DNA of 64,000 nucleotides from Tenacibaculum tangerinum (GTDB lineage Bacteria; Bacteroidota; Bacteroidia; Flavobacteriales; Flavobacteriaceae), in NCBI RefSeq assembly GCF_029853675.1, contig NZ_CP122539.1:310001-374000 (forward strand), in the 5' to 3' direction. The stretch's first letter is position 1, and each line of letters opens with the position of its first letter. This document shows positions 9,019-19,842 of this stretch, piece by piece. A program made the translations under genes and the position numbers. A model generated the notes under the pieces. That model worked only from the letters and a program-made list of their open reading frames with translations. It had not been told where the DNA came from and did no database searches.

Positions 9019-9411
9019 TTCATACCCTTGCAAGCCAAATCCGAAAATAACTCCTTTAGCATTGGGTGCAATGTAACTTGCATGTCGGAATTCTTCTCTA
9101 GCATGAATATTAGAAATATGTACTTCGACCACAGGTGTATCTATTCCTTTTACAGCATCACCAATACCTACAGAGGTGTGTGTGTATGCCGCTGCATTTA
9201 AAATTATTCCATCATAATCAAAACCAACTTCGTGCAACTTATCAATGATTTCTCCTTCAATATTAGATTGAAAATACGCTAATTGTATATTGGAGTTTTT
9301 ACTTTTCAACTCTTTAAAAAAATCTTCAAAAGAATTGGATCCGTAAATAGTGGGTTCTCTTTTTCCTAATAAATTCAAATTAGGTCCGTTGATAATGATT
9401 ATTTTTTTCAT
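8995..9411 (-). CDS. aroQ: 3-dehydroquinate dehydratase, type II
   Basis: Converts 3-dehydroquinate to 3-dehydroshikimate in the shikimate pathway, in the cytosol. At 138 residues it is the expected size for the dodecameric type II enzyme. Motifs: NGPNLNLLGKREP with Tyr23 just after it (catalytic base), LNAAAYTHTS (Asn72) and VEVHISNIHAREEFRH (His98, Arg105). It ends inside the convergent Lnb-like gene. Confidence 0.95.
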   Translation of the reverse strand: MKKIIIINGPNLNLLGKREPTIYGSNSFEDFFKELKSKNSNIQLAYFQSNIEGEIIDKLHEVGFDYDGIILNAAAYTHTSVGIGDAVKGIDTPVVEVHISNIHAREEFRHASYIAPNAKGVIFGFGLQGYELALQSFL

Positions 9412-9458
9412 TGATTACTTTTCTGTGAGGTAAAAATAACTTTTTAAATGATATCTAT

Positions 9459-9486
9459 AAAAAAAGGAAGCCAAATAGCTTCCTTT
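9459..9486 (-). terminator. Rho-independent terminator
   Basis: On the minus strand, a perfect 9-bp stem (AAAGGAAGC with its complement, 6-nt loop) is followed by seven T residues. It lies just downstream of the beta-barrel gene at 9513-10043 and separates it from aroQ. Confidence 0.88.
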
Positions 9487-9512
9487 CTCATAATATGCAT
9501 AATAATTCTTTA

Positions 9513-10043
9513 TTACCAAGCGTATCCTAATGATACTCCCAATCTTGGTAAGAATCCTTCAAGACTAACAGAAGTTCCTCCTGAAGCAGAAGCCGAAATA
9601 TACTGTGCACCGAAATTTAGATCCAACGCAAAACCAGAATCTCCTCCACCAAATACCCATTGGTATCCTGCTAAAGCTCCTCCTGAAAATGCCGAAAAAC
9701 CAACATCTTCACCAGAACTTGACTCTGCAGAAGCGGCAGAATAATTTACAAAAGGAGCAGCGTACCATCCTCTTGGAGCATCTTTTTCCGAAGAAAAGTA
9801 AAATTTATACTTTGCTTCACCTCCAATTGCACTTGTTCCAATAACTTCACTACCAGTTGTTACATCGGCCCCTGCATATGATAATCCAATCTCAAAAGAT
9901 CCTTTATCAGATACAACTCTTTCATAAGATAATTCAGCAATTCCAAAAGCTAAGCCAAGTGGGTTTGCTTTAATTACATTTTTTTGTGCATTCGCAGTAA
10001 ATCCAACTGCAATCATAGCAATTACTAAAAATAGTTTTTTCAT
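9513..10043 (-). CDS. Small outer-membrane beta-barrel protein
   Basis: 176 residues. Signal peptide MKKLFLVIAMIAVGFTANAQ, then alternating short beta-strand-like segments rich in Gly, Ser, Ala and aromatic residues, ending in an aromatic residue (GYAW) as OmpW/OmpX-size barrels often do. It resembles the beta-barrel protein at 27497-28077 in size and composition. Function unknown. Monocistronic, with a strong terminator downstream. Confidence 0.78.
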   Translation of the reverse strand: MKKLFLVIAMIAVGFTANAQKNVIKANPLGLAFGIAELSYERVVSDKGSFEIGLSYAGADVTTGSEVIGTSAIGGEAKYKFYFSSEKDAPRGWYAAPFVNYSAASAESSSGEDVGFSAFSGGALAGYQWVFGGGDSGFALDLNFGAQYISASASGGTSVSLEGFLPRLGVSLGYAW

Positions 10044-10367
10044 AATTTTTAATTTATAATTTTATGTTTGTAGGGCTAAAATAGAATTATTTTATAAACT
10101 GTGATTATTTTTTTATAAAAGTTTTTTTGTTTCATCGTTAAACCACCATCGACTAAAGTTCCTAAAGTTTCTTTCCGACTAAAATAGGCTATACACAATC
10201 ATTTATATATTTATGTGTTTTTCACAAAAAAACATACAATTTTCATTATTTAAAATATGGCATTTAATAGCTTTTTACAAAAGAAAACAGTTTTATTACA
10301 CTAACTAATAGTATTTACCCGTTGTGTATTTTAAACAATACTGATTTTAATATTGTTGATATTTCTA
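10044..10367. other. AT-rich intergenic region
   Basis: No gene or clear RNA. A sequence ACCCGTTGTG at 10317-10326 could be the left end of the adjacent IS982-type element, whose family ends begin with ACC, but no matching right end or target duplication was found. Confidence 0.5.
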
Positions 10368-11267
10368 TCAAAGATAAACTTGTTTATATATTGAACTCAT
10401 TTTGACTTTTAGTAATATAAGAGCAAAAGCCAAATAATGCCAACTTAACCAAGAAGAATCTAAAGAATCAAATCGTATTAGAAGTGTTCTAAAACTATCC
10501 AACCAAGCAAAAGTACGCTCATTGAAAAATCTTTGGTCATAAATATATTGGTTGAAAAACCGTTTTCTTCCTCTTTTCTTTCCTTTTCTATTACGCTTGT
10601 TTTCAACAATGTTGGCGAACATGTTTCTTCTGTGAATGACTCTTCTAAACTTCTTGGAATCAAATCCTTTATCTACATATATTTTTCCAAATACTTTATC
10701 GTAAAATTTTTTGTTTTTAAGTGTATATCTGTCATCTATATTAACCTTAGTAATAAGGAAATCAATAATTTGTACTCTATCATTACAAGTTAGATGTAAT
10801 TTAAAACCATAGAACCAGCCTAATGTTCCATAACTTTTTTCTGTAATTCCTTTAAATACTTTATGTTGCTTTTCTCTTTTATAATGGCTAACTTTTAGTG
10901 CTGTAGAATCAATAAAAGAAATACCTGAACACTTACCTAATCCATGAAGTTTTAAATAGACAGTTAACGGTTGGATACCTTTCTTTTGGAGTTCAACAAA
11001 CCGGTTATAGGATACAAGATTGGGGAAAAAGTCATTCATATGTTTACAAACATAATAAAGGTAAAAGTGTTTTAAATTCCGATATGATTTTAAATGAAAA
11101 ATAACCATAATGGTCATTACTTCACTTTTACTCATTTTGGATTTTCTTTTTCGTTTTTTTGTTTGAGAAGTGTCTGAAATACTGTTTTTTGTAAAACCAG
11201 TTTTAAATTCTTTCATAAAATCGTCAAGATTACAGAAAATTTCAATTATTTTAATGTCAGAAACAAT
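10317..11267 (-). mobile_element. IS982-family insertion sequence (boundaries uncertain)
   Basis: Defined by the transposase at 10368-11216 and its in-frame N-terminal remnant up to 11267. The left boundary is a guess from the ACCCG sequence at 10317. I could not find matching inverted repeats or a target-site duplication, so the copy is probably decayed. Confidence 0.5.
10368..11216 (-). CDS. IS982-family transposase, probably start-less
   Basis: DDE transposase of the IS982 family. Family hallmarks are SYNRFVELQ, GISFIDSTALKV (Asp103), YVDKGFDSKKF (Asp182) and FFNERTFAWLD (Glu233). The apparent ATG start truncates the protein: upstream in the same frame, 11217-11252 encodes IIEIFCNLDDF, which is the usual IS982 N-terminus, but no ATG, GTG or TTG is found in frame before it (the codons there are ATT, GTT, TCT). 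The start codon has therefore probably been lost, and the element is either inactive or starts late. The C-terminal end looks intact. Confidence 0.85.
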   Translation of the reverse strand: MKEFKTGFTKNSISDTSQTKKRKRKSKMSKSEVMTIMVIFHLKSYRNLKHFYLYYVCKHMNDFFPNLVSYNRFVELQKKGIQPLTVYLKLHGLGKCSGISFIDSTALKVSHYKREKQHKVFKGITEKSYGTLGWFYGFKLHLTCNDRVQIIDFLITKVNIDDRYTLKNKKFYDKVFGKIYVDKGFDSKKFRRVIHRRNMFANIVENKRNRKGKKRGRKRFFNQYIYDQRFFNERTFAWLDSFRTLLIRFDSLDSSWLSWHYLAFALILLKVKMSSIYKQVYL

Positions 11268-11535
11268 AAGTAGGATAGTTTTAGTTTGTTGAAATTCAGT
11301 ACTTTAATATGCTAAATATTCTGCTTTTTTAGTAGGTGAAAACGAAATTTCTTACGTCAAACTCACGTTAAATAGTATAACTGGTTAATATACACTAGCT
11401 TTTTTAAGTTTTTGATATACATTGGATTTATTACCCAGTTTTAAATAACGTGGTAGGGATAAATATCAACGAATTAGGTTATCTCTACAGAAGAGACAAT
11501 AGGCAAAAATGCGAAATAATAAACCCTAAATCGTA
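11217..11535. other. Intergenic: transposase remnant plus repeat R2
   Basis: The first 50 bases are the lost N-terminal coding part of the IS982 transposase. The block 11376-11469 is the second copy of repeat R2, preceded by AACTCACGTTAAATAG, which also ends R1 copy A. Nothing else is recognised. Confidence 0.7.
11376..11469 (+). repeat. R2 dispersed repeat, copy 2
   Basis: Same element as 5771-5869, about nine in ten bases identical by eye, same orientation. The stem-forming parts (TTGATAT ... ATATCAA) are retained in both copies. Confidence 0.8.
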
Positions 11536-12591
11536 TCAAAGCTTAGTCAATTTTTTTATTTTTTTTGTGTAGGATATTAAATCAATTATTTGATTGATGA
11601 AATCATACGTGTTTACATAAGAAATATTAAAATTTCGATGATTGGTAACGGCTATTTCAAATAAAGATTTCCAGTGAGTTCTAACAGCCTTTAAAGCTTT
11701 AAAATAGGTGTAATTTTTTGAGTCATACATGTGCGTGGGCTCAGCAATTATTCCGTTTATTTCTAGCACTTTAAAATCGATGTCATTTTCTAGTTCTTCA
11801 AAACTATTATATTTTAAATCAACTCTTCCGTAATACCATCCTGGTATGGAGTTACTTAACTTGTCAAAGGTGTTTGTCAGCTTTTCACTAATTAAATGGT
11901 TGCCATTTATAAACTGTGTGCCCTTAGAATGGTTACCTACAGAAGTTAGCTTTACAACTTCGTTTTTACTTGGAATGTGTGTGAGTTTTTCTTGATGAAT
12001 TTCGGTAAACAAATCGATGTACAATGCTGCTCTGTTATCAGCTAAAATTAATTCTTTAAGTGTAGCACTACCATCTCCTGTAACCGATAAAAAATGTTTT
12101 AATGTTAATGAGGAAATTTTGCCCGTTTTGCTATTAGGATTTCTATGATAAAAAACACCACATTCATTTTCATAATCTAAAAACTCTTGAATAATAATAT
12201 TGATAGGGTATTTTTCAAGGTAATTTTTTAATTTTTTTTCTGAAGAAATTTTAGATACCAACAATCCTCTAAATCCAACATCGGGTTTGGCTATTAAAGG
12301 GAAATTGATTTTTTGTTGCTGTAGTTCTTTTAATACCTTGCCAAAGTCGGCGTTCGGTTGTACTAAAACTGATTTTGGACGGCATTTTTCAGGAACCAAT
12401 AAAATGGTTTCATACTTACTCTCCGTACCATTTCCAGAACTTTTTATACAAGGATTAGCGGCACTAAAGAAGGTTAGGTGTTTGGCTCTTAGTGCTAAAT
12501 AAAAAGCGTAGGGGAGGTTAGGAAGGTAAAACATGGCAGACGGCCAGTGCTCCCAATTTGTAAGTTTTTTTATGGATGTATTTTTATTCAA
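11536..12591 (-). CDS. ATP-grasp protein, D-Ala--D-Ala ligase-like
   Basis: 351 residues. ATP-grasp features: NFPLIAKPDVGFRG (the nucleotide-binding Lys strand and glycine-rich loop, about residues 96-109) and, C-terminally, KVLEINGIIAEPTHMYD, which carries the Glu and Asn magnesium ligands. The N-terminus (WEHWPSAMFYLPNLPYAFYL) matches a group of uncharacterised bacterial ATP-grasp proteins. It is the last gene of a three-gene unit after murQ (4-nt overlap with the small membrane protein), so a role in cell-wall or amino-sugar recycling is possible, but that is inference from context. Confidence 0.75.
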   Translation of the reverse strand: MNKNTSIKKLTNWEHWPSAMFYLPNLPYAFYLALRAKHLTFFSAANPCIKSSGNGTESKYETILLVPEKCRPKSVLVQPNADFGKVLKELQQQKINFPLIAKPDVGFRGLLVSKISSEKKLKNYLEKYPINIIIQEFLDYENECGVFYHRNPNSKTGKISSLTLKHFLSVTGDGSATLKELILADNRAALYIDLFTEIHQEKLTHIPSKNEVVKLTSVGNHSKGTQFINGNHLISEKLTNTFDKLSNSIPGWYYGRVDLKYNSFEELENDIDFKVLEINGIIAEPTHMYDSKNYTYFKALKAVRTHWKSLFEIAVTNHRNFNISYVNTYDFINQIIDLISYTKKIKKLTKL

Positions 12592-12833
12592 AGGTTGTTT
12601 TTAAAGAGGAAATCTAATAGTGTTTTAAATGTTTTAAAACCGAAATATACGGTAAAAAGTAGCAATATTATTCCTATAACAAGCAAACCATAAGCTATGT
12701 AAATTTTAGGAGCTTCTTTAAAAATTCGTATCGCTTTAAAAGCAAGACTTAAAATAATAGGTGAAGCGATGAGTAACCCTAATAAAATTACAAGTTTTTT
12801 TACACCAGTTTCAAAAGTAATCGGTTTATTCAT
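12588..12833 (-). CDS. Small two-helix membrane protein, DUF6095-like
   Basis: 81 residues with two hydrophobic segments (about residues 13-30 and 42-65) and a short basic N-terminus after MNKPITFETGVKK. The sequence fits the flavobacterial DUF6095 family, which is often found directly after murQ. It overlaps murQ by 8 nt and the ATP-grasp gene by 4 nt, so the three are one translationally coupled operon. Function unknown. Confidence 0.72.
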   Translation of the reverse strand: MNKPITFETGVKKLVILLGLLIASPIILSLAFKAIRIFKEAPKIYIAYGLLVIGIILLLFTVYFGFKTFKTLLDFLFKNNL

Positions 12834-13641
12834 TCATAAAGTTTTTAATAGCTTTTCGAACACTTCCGTATTTTTTTAGGAGTTCGTGAGCGGTTTTTTG
12901 GTCGATATTTAATTCAGAAGCTAACATTTTTTCTCCTCTATTTACTAACTTGTTGTTCGATAGTTGCATGTCGACCATTTTATTTCCTTTTACCTTGCCT
13001 AGCTGAATCATACTTGCTGTAGAGAGCATGTTTAAGACTAGTTTTTGAGCAGTACCTGCTTTCATTCGAGAACTTCCTGTTACAAACTCTGGTCCTACAA
13101 CAACTTCAATAGGAAATTTGGCAGTTAATGCTAAAGGGCTTCCTTGATTACAAGTCATACAGCCTGTAATTATACCATTCTTATTACATTCTTCTAAAGC
13201 TGAAATTACATAGGGAGTGGTACCCGATGCTGCAATTCCAACTACAAGATCTTTTGAACTAATTTGGTGTTCTTGTAAATCTTTCCATCCTTGCTTTGTT
13301 GAATCTTCGGCAAACTCAACAGCTTTTCTTATAGCAGTATCACCCCCGGCAATTAAGCCTATAACCAATTCATGTGAGACACCAAATGTTGGGGGGCACT
13401 CGCTAGCATCTACAATGCCAAGTCGTCCGCTAGTACCAGCACCAATATAAAATAATCGACCATCTTGCTTTAATTTTAAAACAATTTGCTCTGTGAGTTT
13501 TTCTATTTGAGGAAGTGCTTTTTCTACAGCAAAAGCTACTGTTTGATCTTCTTTATTTATGTTAGATAACAACTCAGGAATACTCATTTTTTCTAAGTTA
13601 TTATATATAGAGCTTTGCTCTGTCGTTTTTGTAAATTTCAT
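12826..13641 (-). CDS. murQ: N-acetylmuramic acid 6-phosphate etherase
   Basis: Cleaves the lactyl ether of MurNAc-6-phosphate to give GlcNAc-6-phosphate and D-lactate in peptidoglycan recycling. The SIS domain shows FYIGAGTSGRLGIVDASE and GIAASGTTPYV. Glu81 (in DASECPPTFG) and Glu112 match the two catalytic glutamates of the E. coli enzyme by motif. At 271 residues it is slightly shorter than the 298-residue E. coli enzyme, mostly through a shorter C-terminus. First gene of the murQ / DUF6095 / ATP-grasp operon. Confidence 0.94.
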   Translation of the reverse strand: MKFTKTTEQSSIYNNLEKMSIPELLSNINKEDQTVAFAVEKALPQIEKLTEQIVLKLKQDGRLFYIGAGTSGRLGIVDASECPPTFGVSHELVIGLIAGGDTAIRKAVEFAEDSTKQGWKDLQEHQISSKDLVVGIAASGTTPYVISALEECNKNGIITGCMTCNQGSPLALTAKFPIEVVVGPEFVTGSSRMKAGTAQKLVLNMLSTASMIQLGKVKGNKMVDMQLSNNKLVNRGEKMLASELNIDQKTAHELLKKYGSVRKAIKNFMNE

Positions 13642-13796
13642 AATTCAAAGTTACTAATTAAAAATTTTTGTAAGTAACTGTGACTTTTATAAATTTATCA
13701 GTGTCTGAAATGATGAAGAAAATTTCTTACATCATAATTATAAAACAATAATCTGGGGGGATATTGTGATTATAATAGATGTTTGAATTTTATAAA

Positions 13797-13824
13797 AAAA
13801 GCAGGTGAGAAATCACCTGCTTTT
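13797..13824 (-). terminator. Rho-independent terminator of icd
   Basis: Perfect hairpin: AAAAGCAGGTGA (minus strand) with its complement, 4-nt loop, then a run of T. It lies 23 nt beyond the icd stop codon. The A/T symmetry would let it work on the other strand as well. Confidence 0.9.
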
Positions 13825-13846
13825 GATTTTTTATAAAAATAACGGT

Positions 13847-16093
<2,247 letters not shown>

Positions 16094-16395
16094 TTATATT
16101 TTGAAGTGATGCAAATTTAAGGATTACGGTTGAGTTTTTTGATGCAAAACTGTTATTAATTAGGGTAGCTTATTGAGAATGTGATAATTTAAGAAAGCAA
16201 AATAGAGAATTTGTTATTTAACCTGTATTCTACATCAGCAAGTCTATTACAAAATATAAACGCTGCAAAACCAATTACTTTGTTGTACTTTTAAATTTAA
16301 CATAGCAGTGCTATGTTAAAATTTAGAAAGCTCTTGGTTTTATTGCGTTTATACTTCTTATTACGAAGTTTTGATACATAATTCGGGTTTAAAAC

Positions 16396-16440
16396 AAAAG
16401 CCATATCAAACAATTTCTTGTAATTGATATGGCTTTTTTT
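16396..16440 (+). terminator. Orphan terminator-like hairpin
   Basis: Stem AAAAGCCATATCAA (16396-16409) with its complement at 16424-16437, 14-nt loop, followed by a run of T on the plus strand. No annotated plus-strand gene ends nearby, so it may end an unannotated small RNA starting in the 16.1-16.3 kb stretch. Confidence 0.65.
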
Positions 16441-16931
16441 GAAATAATAATAGTATTGACTAGTAACTAGTACATTGTCAAATAAAAAACGTTGTTTACG
16501 CCCTTTTATAAGAAAAAAGCTACATTACTATTTCAAAAAGAAACTTTACTTTATAAATCAGTTGTGTATAAAATAAAACTTCTGTGTTTTTAAACAAATT
16601 CATTTAATTAACCGATAATCAGTAATGTAATATGTATAAACTAATAACTAGTAAATTATAAATAACAATTTATAATCAATCAAAAATTAAAATTACTACG
16701 TTTAAGATTACGTTTAATCATACCGAGCGTTTAAAAACAAAACATATAAAGAACGTTACTTTAATGGTTTACTTTTTGGGTGATTGATATAGTTAACTAT
16801 AATTCTGACGTCACTTATTTTGTAAACTCTTGTTTCAAATATAAAAAAATAGTTTGGTTTTTTTAGTAACTTCAAGTGTTTTGTTATCAACAAGTTAAGT
16901 GAAGTGCTTTATGAACAAATTGTGAATAAAA

Positions 16932-16955
16932 AAAACACCATGAAAATCATGATGT
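16932..16955 (-). terminator. Rho-independent terminator of trmD-rplS
   Basis: On the minus strand, stem ACATCATGA / TCATGGTGT (one G-T pair, 3-nt loop) followed by eight T residues. It starts 27 nt beyond the rplS stop. Confidence 0.85.
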
Positions 16956-16981
16956 TTTTAATTTTTTTTGTGAAGAATTTT

Positions 16982-17329
16982 TTAGTGTCTTCTTTCTTTA
17001 ATTCTTGCTTTCTTACCAGTAAGACCTCTAAAGTAGTAAATACGAGCTCTACGTACTTTACCTCTTTTGTTGATTTCAATCTTTTGGATAGATGGTAGGT
17101 TGATAGGGAAAATACGCTCAACACCTACAGTACCAGACATTTTTCTGATTGTAAATGTTTCAGAAGCACCACTTCCTCTTTTTTGGATAACTACACCTCT
17201 AAAGAACTGAGTACGTACTTTATCTCCTTCTCTAATTTCGTAGTATACTGTAATAGTATCTCCAGCTGCGAATTCTGGTAATTCATTTTTTGTTACAAAT
17301 TCGTCTTGAACAAATTTTACTAAATCCAT
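16982..17329 (-). CDS. rplS: 50S ribosomal protein L19
   Basis: 115 residues, the usual L19 length. Family segments are FAAGDTITVYYEIREGDK, FRGVVIQKRGSG and SGTVGVERIFPINLPSI. L19 lies at the 30S-50S interface. It follows trmD in the same direction with a 123-nt gap, the widespread trmD-rplS order. The gap is long enough for a separate promoter or an autoregulatory leader, but I see no decisive element. Confidence 0.96.
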   Translation of the reverse strand: MDLVKFVQDEFVTKNELPEFAAGDTITVYYEIREGDKVRTQFFRGVVIQKRGSGASETFTIRKMSGTVGVERIFPINLPSIQKIEINKRGKVRRARIYYFRGLTGKKARIKERRH

Positions 17330-17452
17330 TTTTCTTGTTATTTATGGTTGTATAAAAGCAACATTCACGATTCTCGTCAGAGGTTGATTTTGTGGCTGCA
17401 AATTTAAAACTTTTCTTTTGATAAAAAAAATAAATAAATTACTGATTATTAA

Positions 17453-18127
17453 TTAATCTAATAAATCTGGACGTATCTCTTTTGTTCTTTTATAAGCTTG
17501 TTCTGAACGCCATTCTTCAATTTTAGGAAAGTTACCCGATAACAGTACTTCGGGTACTTTCATTCCCTCATATTCTGAAGGCCTTGTGTATACGGGTGGT
17601 GATAATAAATTATCTTGGAAACTATCTGTTAAAGCAGAGGTTTCATCACCCAAAACCCCAGGAATTAATCGAACAACAGCATCGCATAAAACGGCAGCAG
17701 CCAGTTCGCCTCCAGTTAACACATAATCACCAATAGAAATTTCTTTAGTAATAAATTTATCACGTACACGCTGGTCTACCCCTTTGTAATGACCTGTTAA
17801 AATAATAATATTCTCTTTTAAGGAAAGGGTATTTGCAGTGGCTTGATTCAGCGTTTTGGCATCTGGAGTCATGTATATGATTTCATCATAAGTTCTTTCT
17901 GATTGTAGCTTCTCAATACATTTCGCTATAGGTTCAATCATTAAAACCATTCCAGCACCTCCACCAAATTGGTAATCGTCTATTTGACGATAGTTACCAA
18001 AACCATATTCTCGTAAGTTATGAAAATGAACTTCAGCAAGTCCTTTATCAATAGCCCTTTTCATCATCGAGTTTTCAAATGGGCTCTTTATTAAGTCGGG
18101 TTCTACCGTAATAATATCTATTCGCAT
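17453..18127 (-). CDS. trmD: tRNA (guanine-N1)-methyltransferase
   Basis: Methylates G37 of tRNAs with SAM, which prevents frameshifting during translation. 224 residues. Knot-fold motifs include [49 protein letters not shown] and [15 protein letters not shown]. The ATG lies only four bases after a TATCTTTG minus-7 box, so the mRNA is probably leaderless or nearly so. It forms an operon with rplS. Confidence 0.96.
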   Translation of the reverse strand: MRIDIITVEPDLIKSPFENSMMKRAIDKGLAEVHFHNLREYGFGNYRQIDDYQFGGGAGMVLMIEPIAKCIEKLQSERTYDEIIYMTPDAKTLNQATANTLSLKENIIILTGHYKGVDQRVRDKFITKEISIGDYVLTGGELAAAVLCDAVVRLIPGVLGDETSALTDSFQDNLLSPPVYTRPSEYEGMKVPEVLLSGNFPKIEEWRSEQAYKRTKEIRPDLLD

Positions 18128-18131
18128 GCGG

Positions 18132-18139
18132 CAAAGATA
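18132..18139 (-). promoter_or_regulatory. Minus-7 promoter box of trmD
   Basis: TATCTTTG on the minus strand matches the Bacteroidetes consensus TAnnTTTG. It ends four bases before the trmD ATG, so transcription should begin at or next to the start codon. I do not see a convincing minus-33 box. Confidence 0.6.
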
Positions 18140-18150
18140 TTGTATTATAC

Positions 18151-19596
18151 TTATTCAACATTAAAAGTTACTGGTAAAGTATAACTTACTTTTGCTGGCT
18201 TGTCACCAAACATTGCAGGAGTAGCTTTTGTTAGTTTTTTTATAACTCTTATAGATTCTTCTTTTAGTTTTGGGTGTGGAGCTCTACAACTTACATTAGT
18301 AACTTTCCCATCTTTATCAATTGTAAACTTAACATATATTATTTTTTTTCCTGGCATAAGTCCTAGTTTGGCTGCTAAATTGCTATTAAAATGTTTAACA
18401 AAGAATTGTGAAATCGTTCTGTTATAACAATTTTTTCCCATAGTAGCATTTAAGGAATTCTCACAATTAGGAAAAACGGGAATTCTACTATATCCCATTA
18501 TGCTATTCGTAACTACTTTATTAACACCATTTTCATGTTTTATTACAGTTGTAAAGTATCTATTTATAGGGTGTGTATTTTTAAAAGTCGATTTAGAAAG
18601 ATCATACCTTTTGAAAATATTAATAATCTTTCTTTCTAATAGGTCAGATCTAGAATTGGTTGAGACTTTAAAAGGTTTACCGGTAACGTCTAATTCGAAA
18701 TAAAGTTTTAGTCTGTCATGTACCCTATTTAGGTTCGCCTTTTCTAAATCTTCTGGCGATAGATTTTTTTTGAAATAGTTTGCTAATTCATTTGTTGAAT
18801 TTGTTTTAAATATACTATCAAAATTGTAATCTAATTCTAAGTCAGATATTGGTTTTTCCCCTTTTTCAAATACTTGTTTTATATGGTAGTAGTAATTAGT
18901 AGGTTTATTGTTTATCATTTTTGGTAGAAAAACAGTATCATACTTTTCTGTAATTTTAGCAATGTTTTTTTTGAAAACTTCAGGTGCTTCTATTTCAGTT
19001 AACTTTAGTTTGCCGTGTTTATCAATTAATACCTTAAAATCTAAAGTAACCCCTTCTTCGTTTGTAAGTATGCTATCAGCTAAATCATAATTGATTGAAT
19101 TATAAAAATGATTTTTGATGTTTTTATTTACACAATACTTAATATCATCGTAAAAATCTAAATCTTCACAAGATTTATAGTTTGGAGAAGAAATTTCTAA
19201 TGGAATAGTGCTGCAATTTATAATGTTACTTATTCCATTGGGCGTAATAATTTGAAGGGAATATTTTTTTCTTGTATCAAACTTCGTTGTGAAATTGTTT
19301 AGATTGTATTCTTTGAAAAGTTTTTTTAATGATTTTATTAATTCTCTATTACGAGAAGAATTAATATCAATTCGATAAGGGATATTCTCTTTATTAATCT
19401 GAAAAGACAAAATAATTTTTTTACTTTTTTCTGGATATGTAATGTCTTTTAATAAGTCTTTATGAAGGTTTTCTTTTAGGTAATTTGAAAGTTTATTGTT
19501 GATATTTGGATTGGTAAACTCATCATAAAATTGATCTTTAGCGGTTTGAGAAAAACAGAAAGAAGATAGAAATAATAGTAAAAATAATTTTTTCAT
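18151..19596 (-). CDS. Secreted protein with repeated TonB C-terminal-like domains
   Basis: 481 residues with signal peptide [17 protein letters not shown]. The last 90 residues ([20 protein letters not shown] ... TLPVTFNVE) are a TonB C-terminal domain, which in TonB contacts outer-membrane receptors. The whole protein looks like an A-B-A-B duplication. The A units contain the [12 protein letters not shown] and [12 protein letters not shown] strands; the B units begin with a Cys-containing segment followed by [12 protein letters not shown] or [15 protein letters not shown]. No proline-rich spacer or TM anchor is visible, so it is not a classical TonB. Role unknown; periplasmic location inferred. 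Confidence 0.75.
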   Translation of the reverse strand: MKKLFLLLFLSSFCFSQTAKDQFYDEFTNPNINNKLSNYLKENLHKDLLKDITYPEKSKKIILSFQINKENIPYRIDINSSRNRELIKSLKKLFKEYNLNNFTTKFDTRKKYSLQIITPNGISNIINCSTIPLEISSPNYKSCEDLDFYDDIKYCVNKNIKNHFYNSINYDLADSILTNEEGVTLDFKVLIDKHGKLKLTEIEAPEVFKKNIAKITEKYDTVFLPKMINNKPTNYYYHIKQVFEKGEKPISDLELDYNFDSIFKTNSTNELANYFKKNLSPEDLEKANLNRVHDRLKLYFELDVTGKPFKVSTNSRSDLLERKIINIFKRYDLSKSTFKNTHPINRYFTTVIKHENGVNKVVTNSIMGYSRIPVFPNCENSLNATMGKNCYNRTISQFFVKHFNSNLAAKLGLMPGKKIIYVKFTIDKDGKVTNVSCRAPHPKLKEESIRVIKKLTKATPAMFGDKPAKVSYTLPVTFNVE

Positions 19597-19691
19597 TGCA
19601 ATAAATATAGTTTGGGCAAATGTATAAAAAACATCTAATTTACTTTAGAATAAAATTGAAACAGTGTTGGTTTATTGACGAAATAATATAC

Positions 19692-19842
19692 ATAAACCTC
19701 TAACTAGTTGTTTTGTATTAATGCTTAAAAACATTGTTTTAATCGCTGAGTAATAGTCAAATATTTGATTTATAGATGTTTGATTCGGAATTCTTAAATA
19801 ACTTTTTTGAATTTCCTACATGCTTGTATCAGAGAGGTTTAT
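19692..19842. repeat. Inverted repeat pair in an intergenic gap
   Basis: ATAAACCTCT at 19692-19701 and its exact complement AGAGGTTTAT at 19833-19842 bound a 151-bp AT-rich block between the TonB-like gene and the pseudouridine synthase gene. It may be a decayed small mobile element or chance; no target duplication was found. Confidence 0.4.

Noticed and set aside
9448..9844. Proline- and glutamine-rich open frames on the plus strand
   Set aside because: They are antisense shadows of the beta-barrel gene at 9513-10043, which has a signal peptide, normal codon use and its own terminator.
10317..11337. Complete IS982 element with ends at ACCCG (10317) and GGT (11337)
   Set aside because: The length (about 1 kb) would fit, but the two ends share almost no sequence beyond ACC, and no target duplication was found.
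17330..17452. Ribosomal-protein leader (L19-type) between trmD and rplS
   Set aside because: The gap is long enough, but I could not see the helices expected of a known L19 leader.
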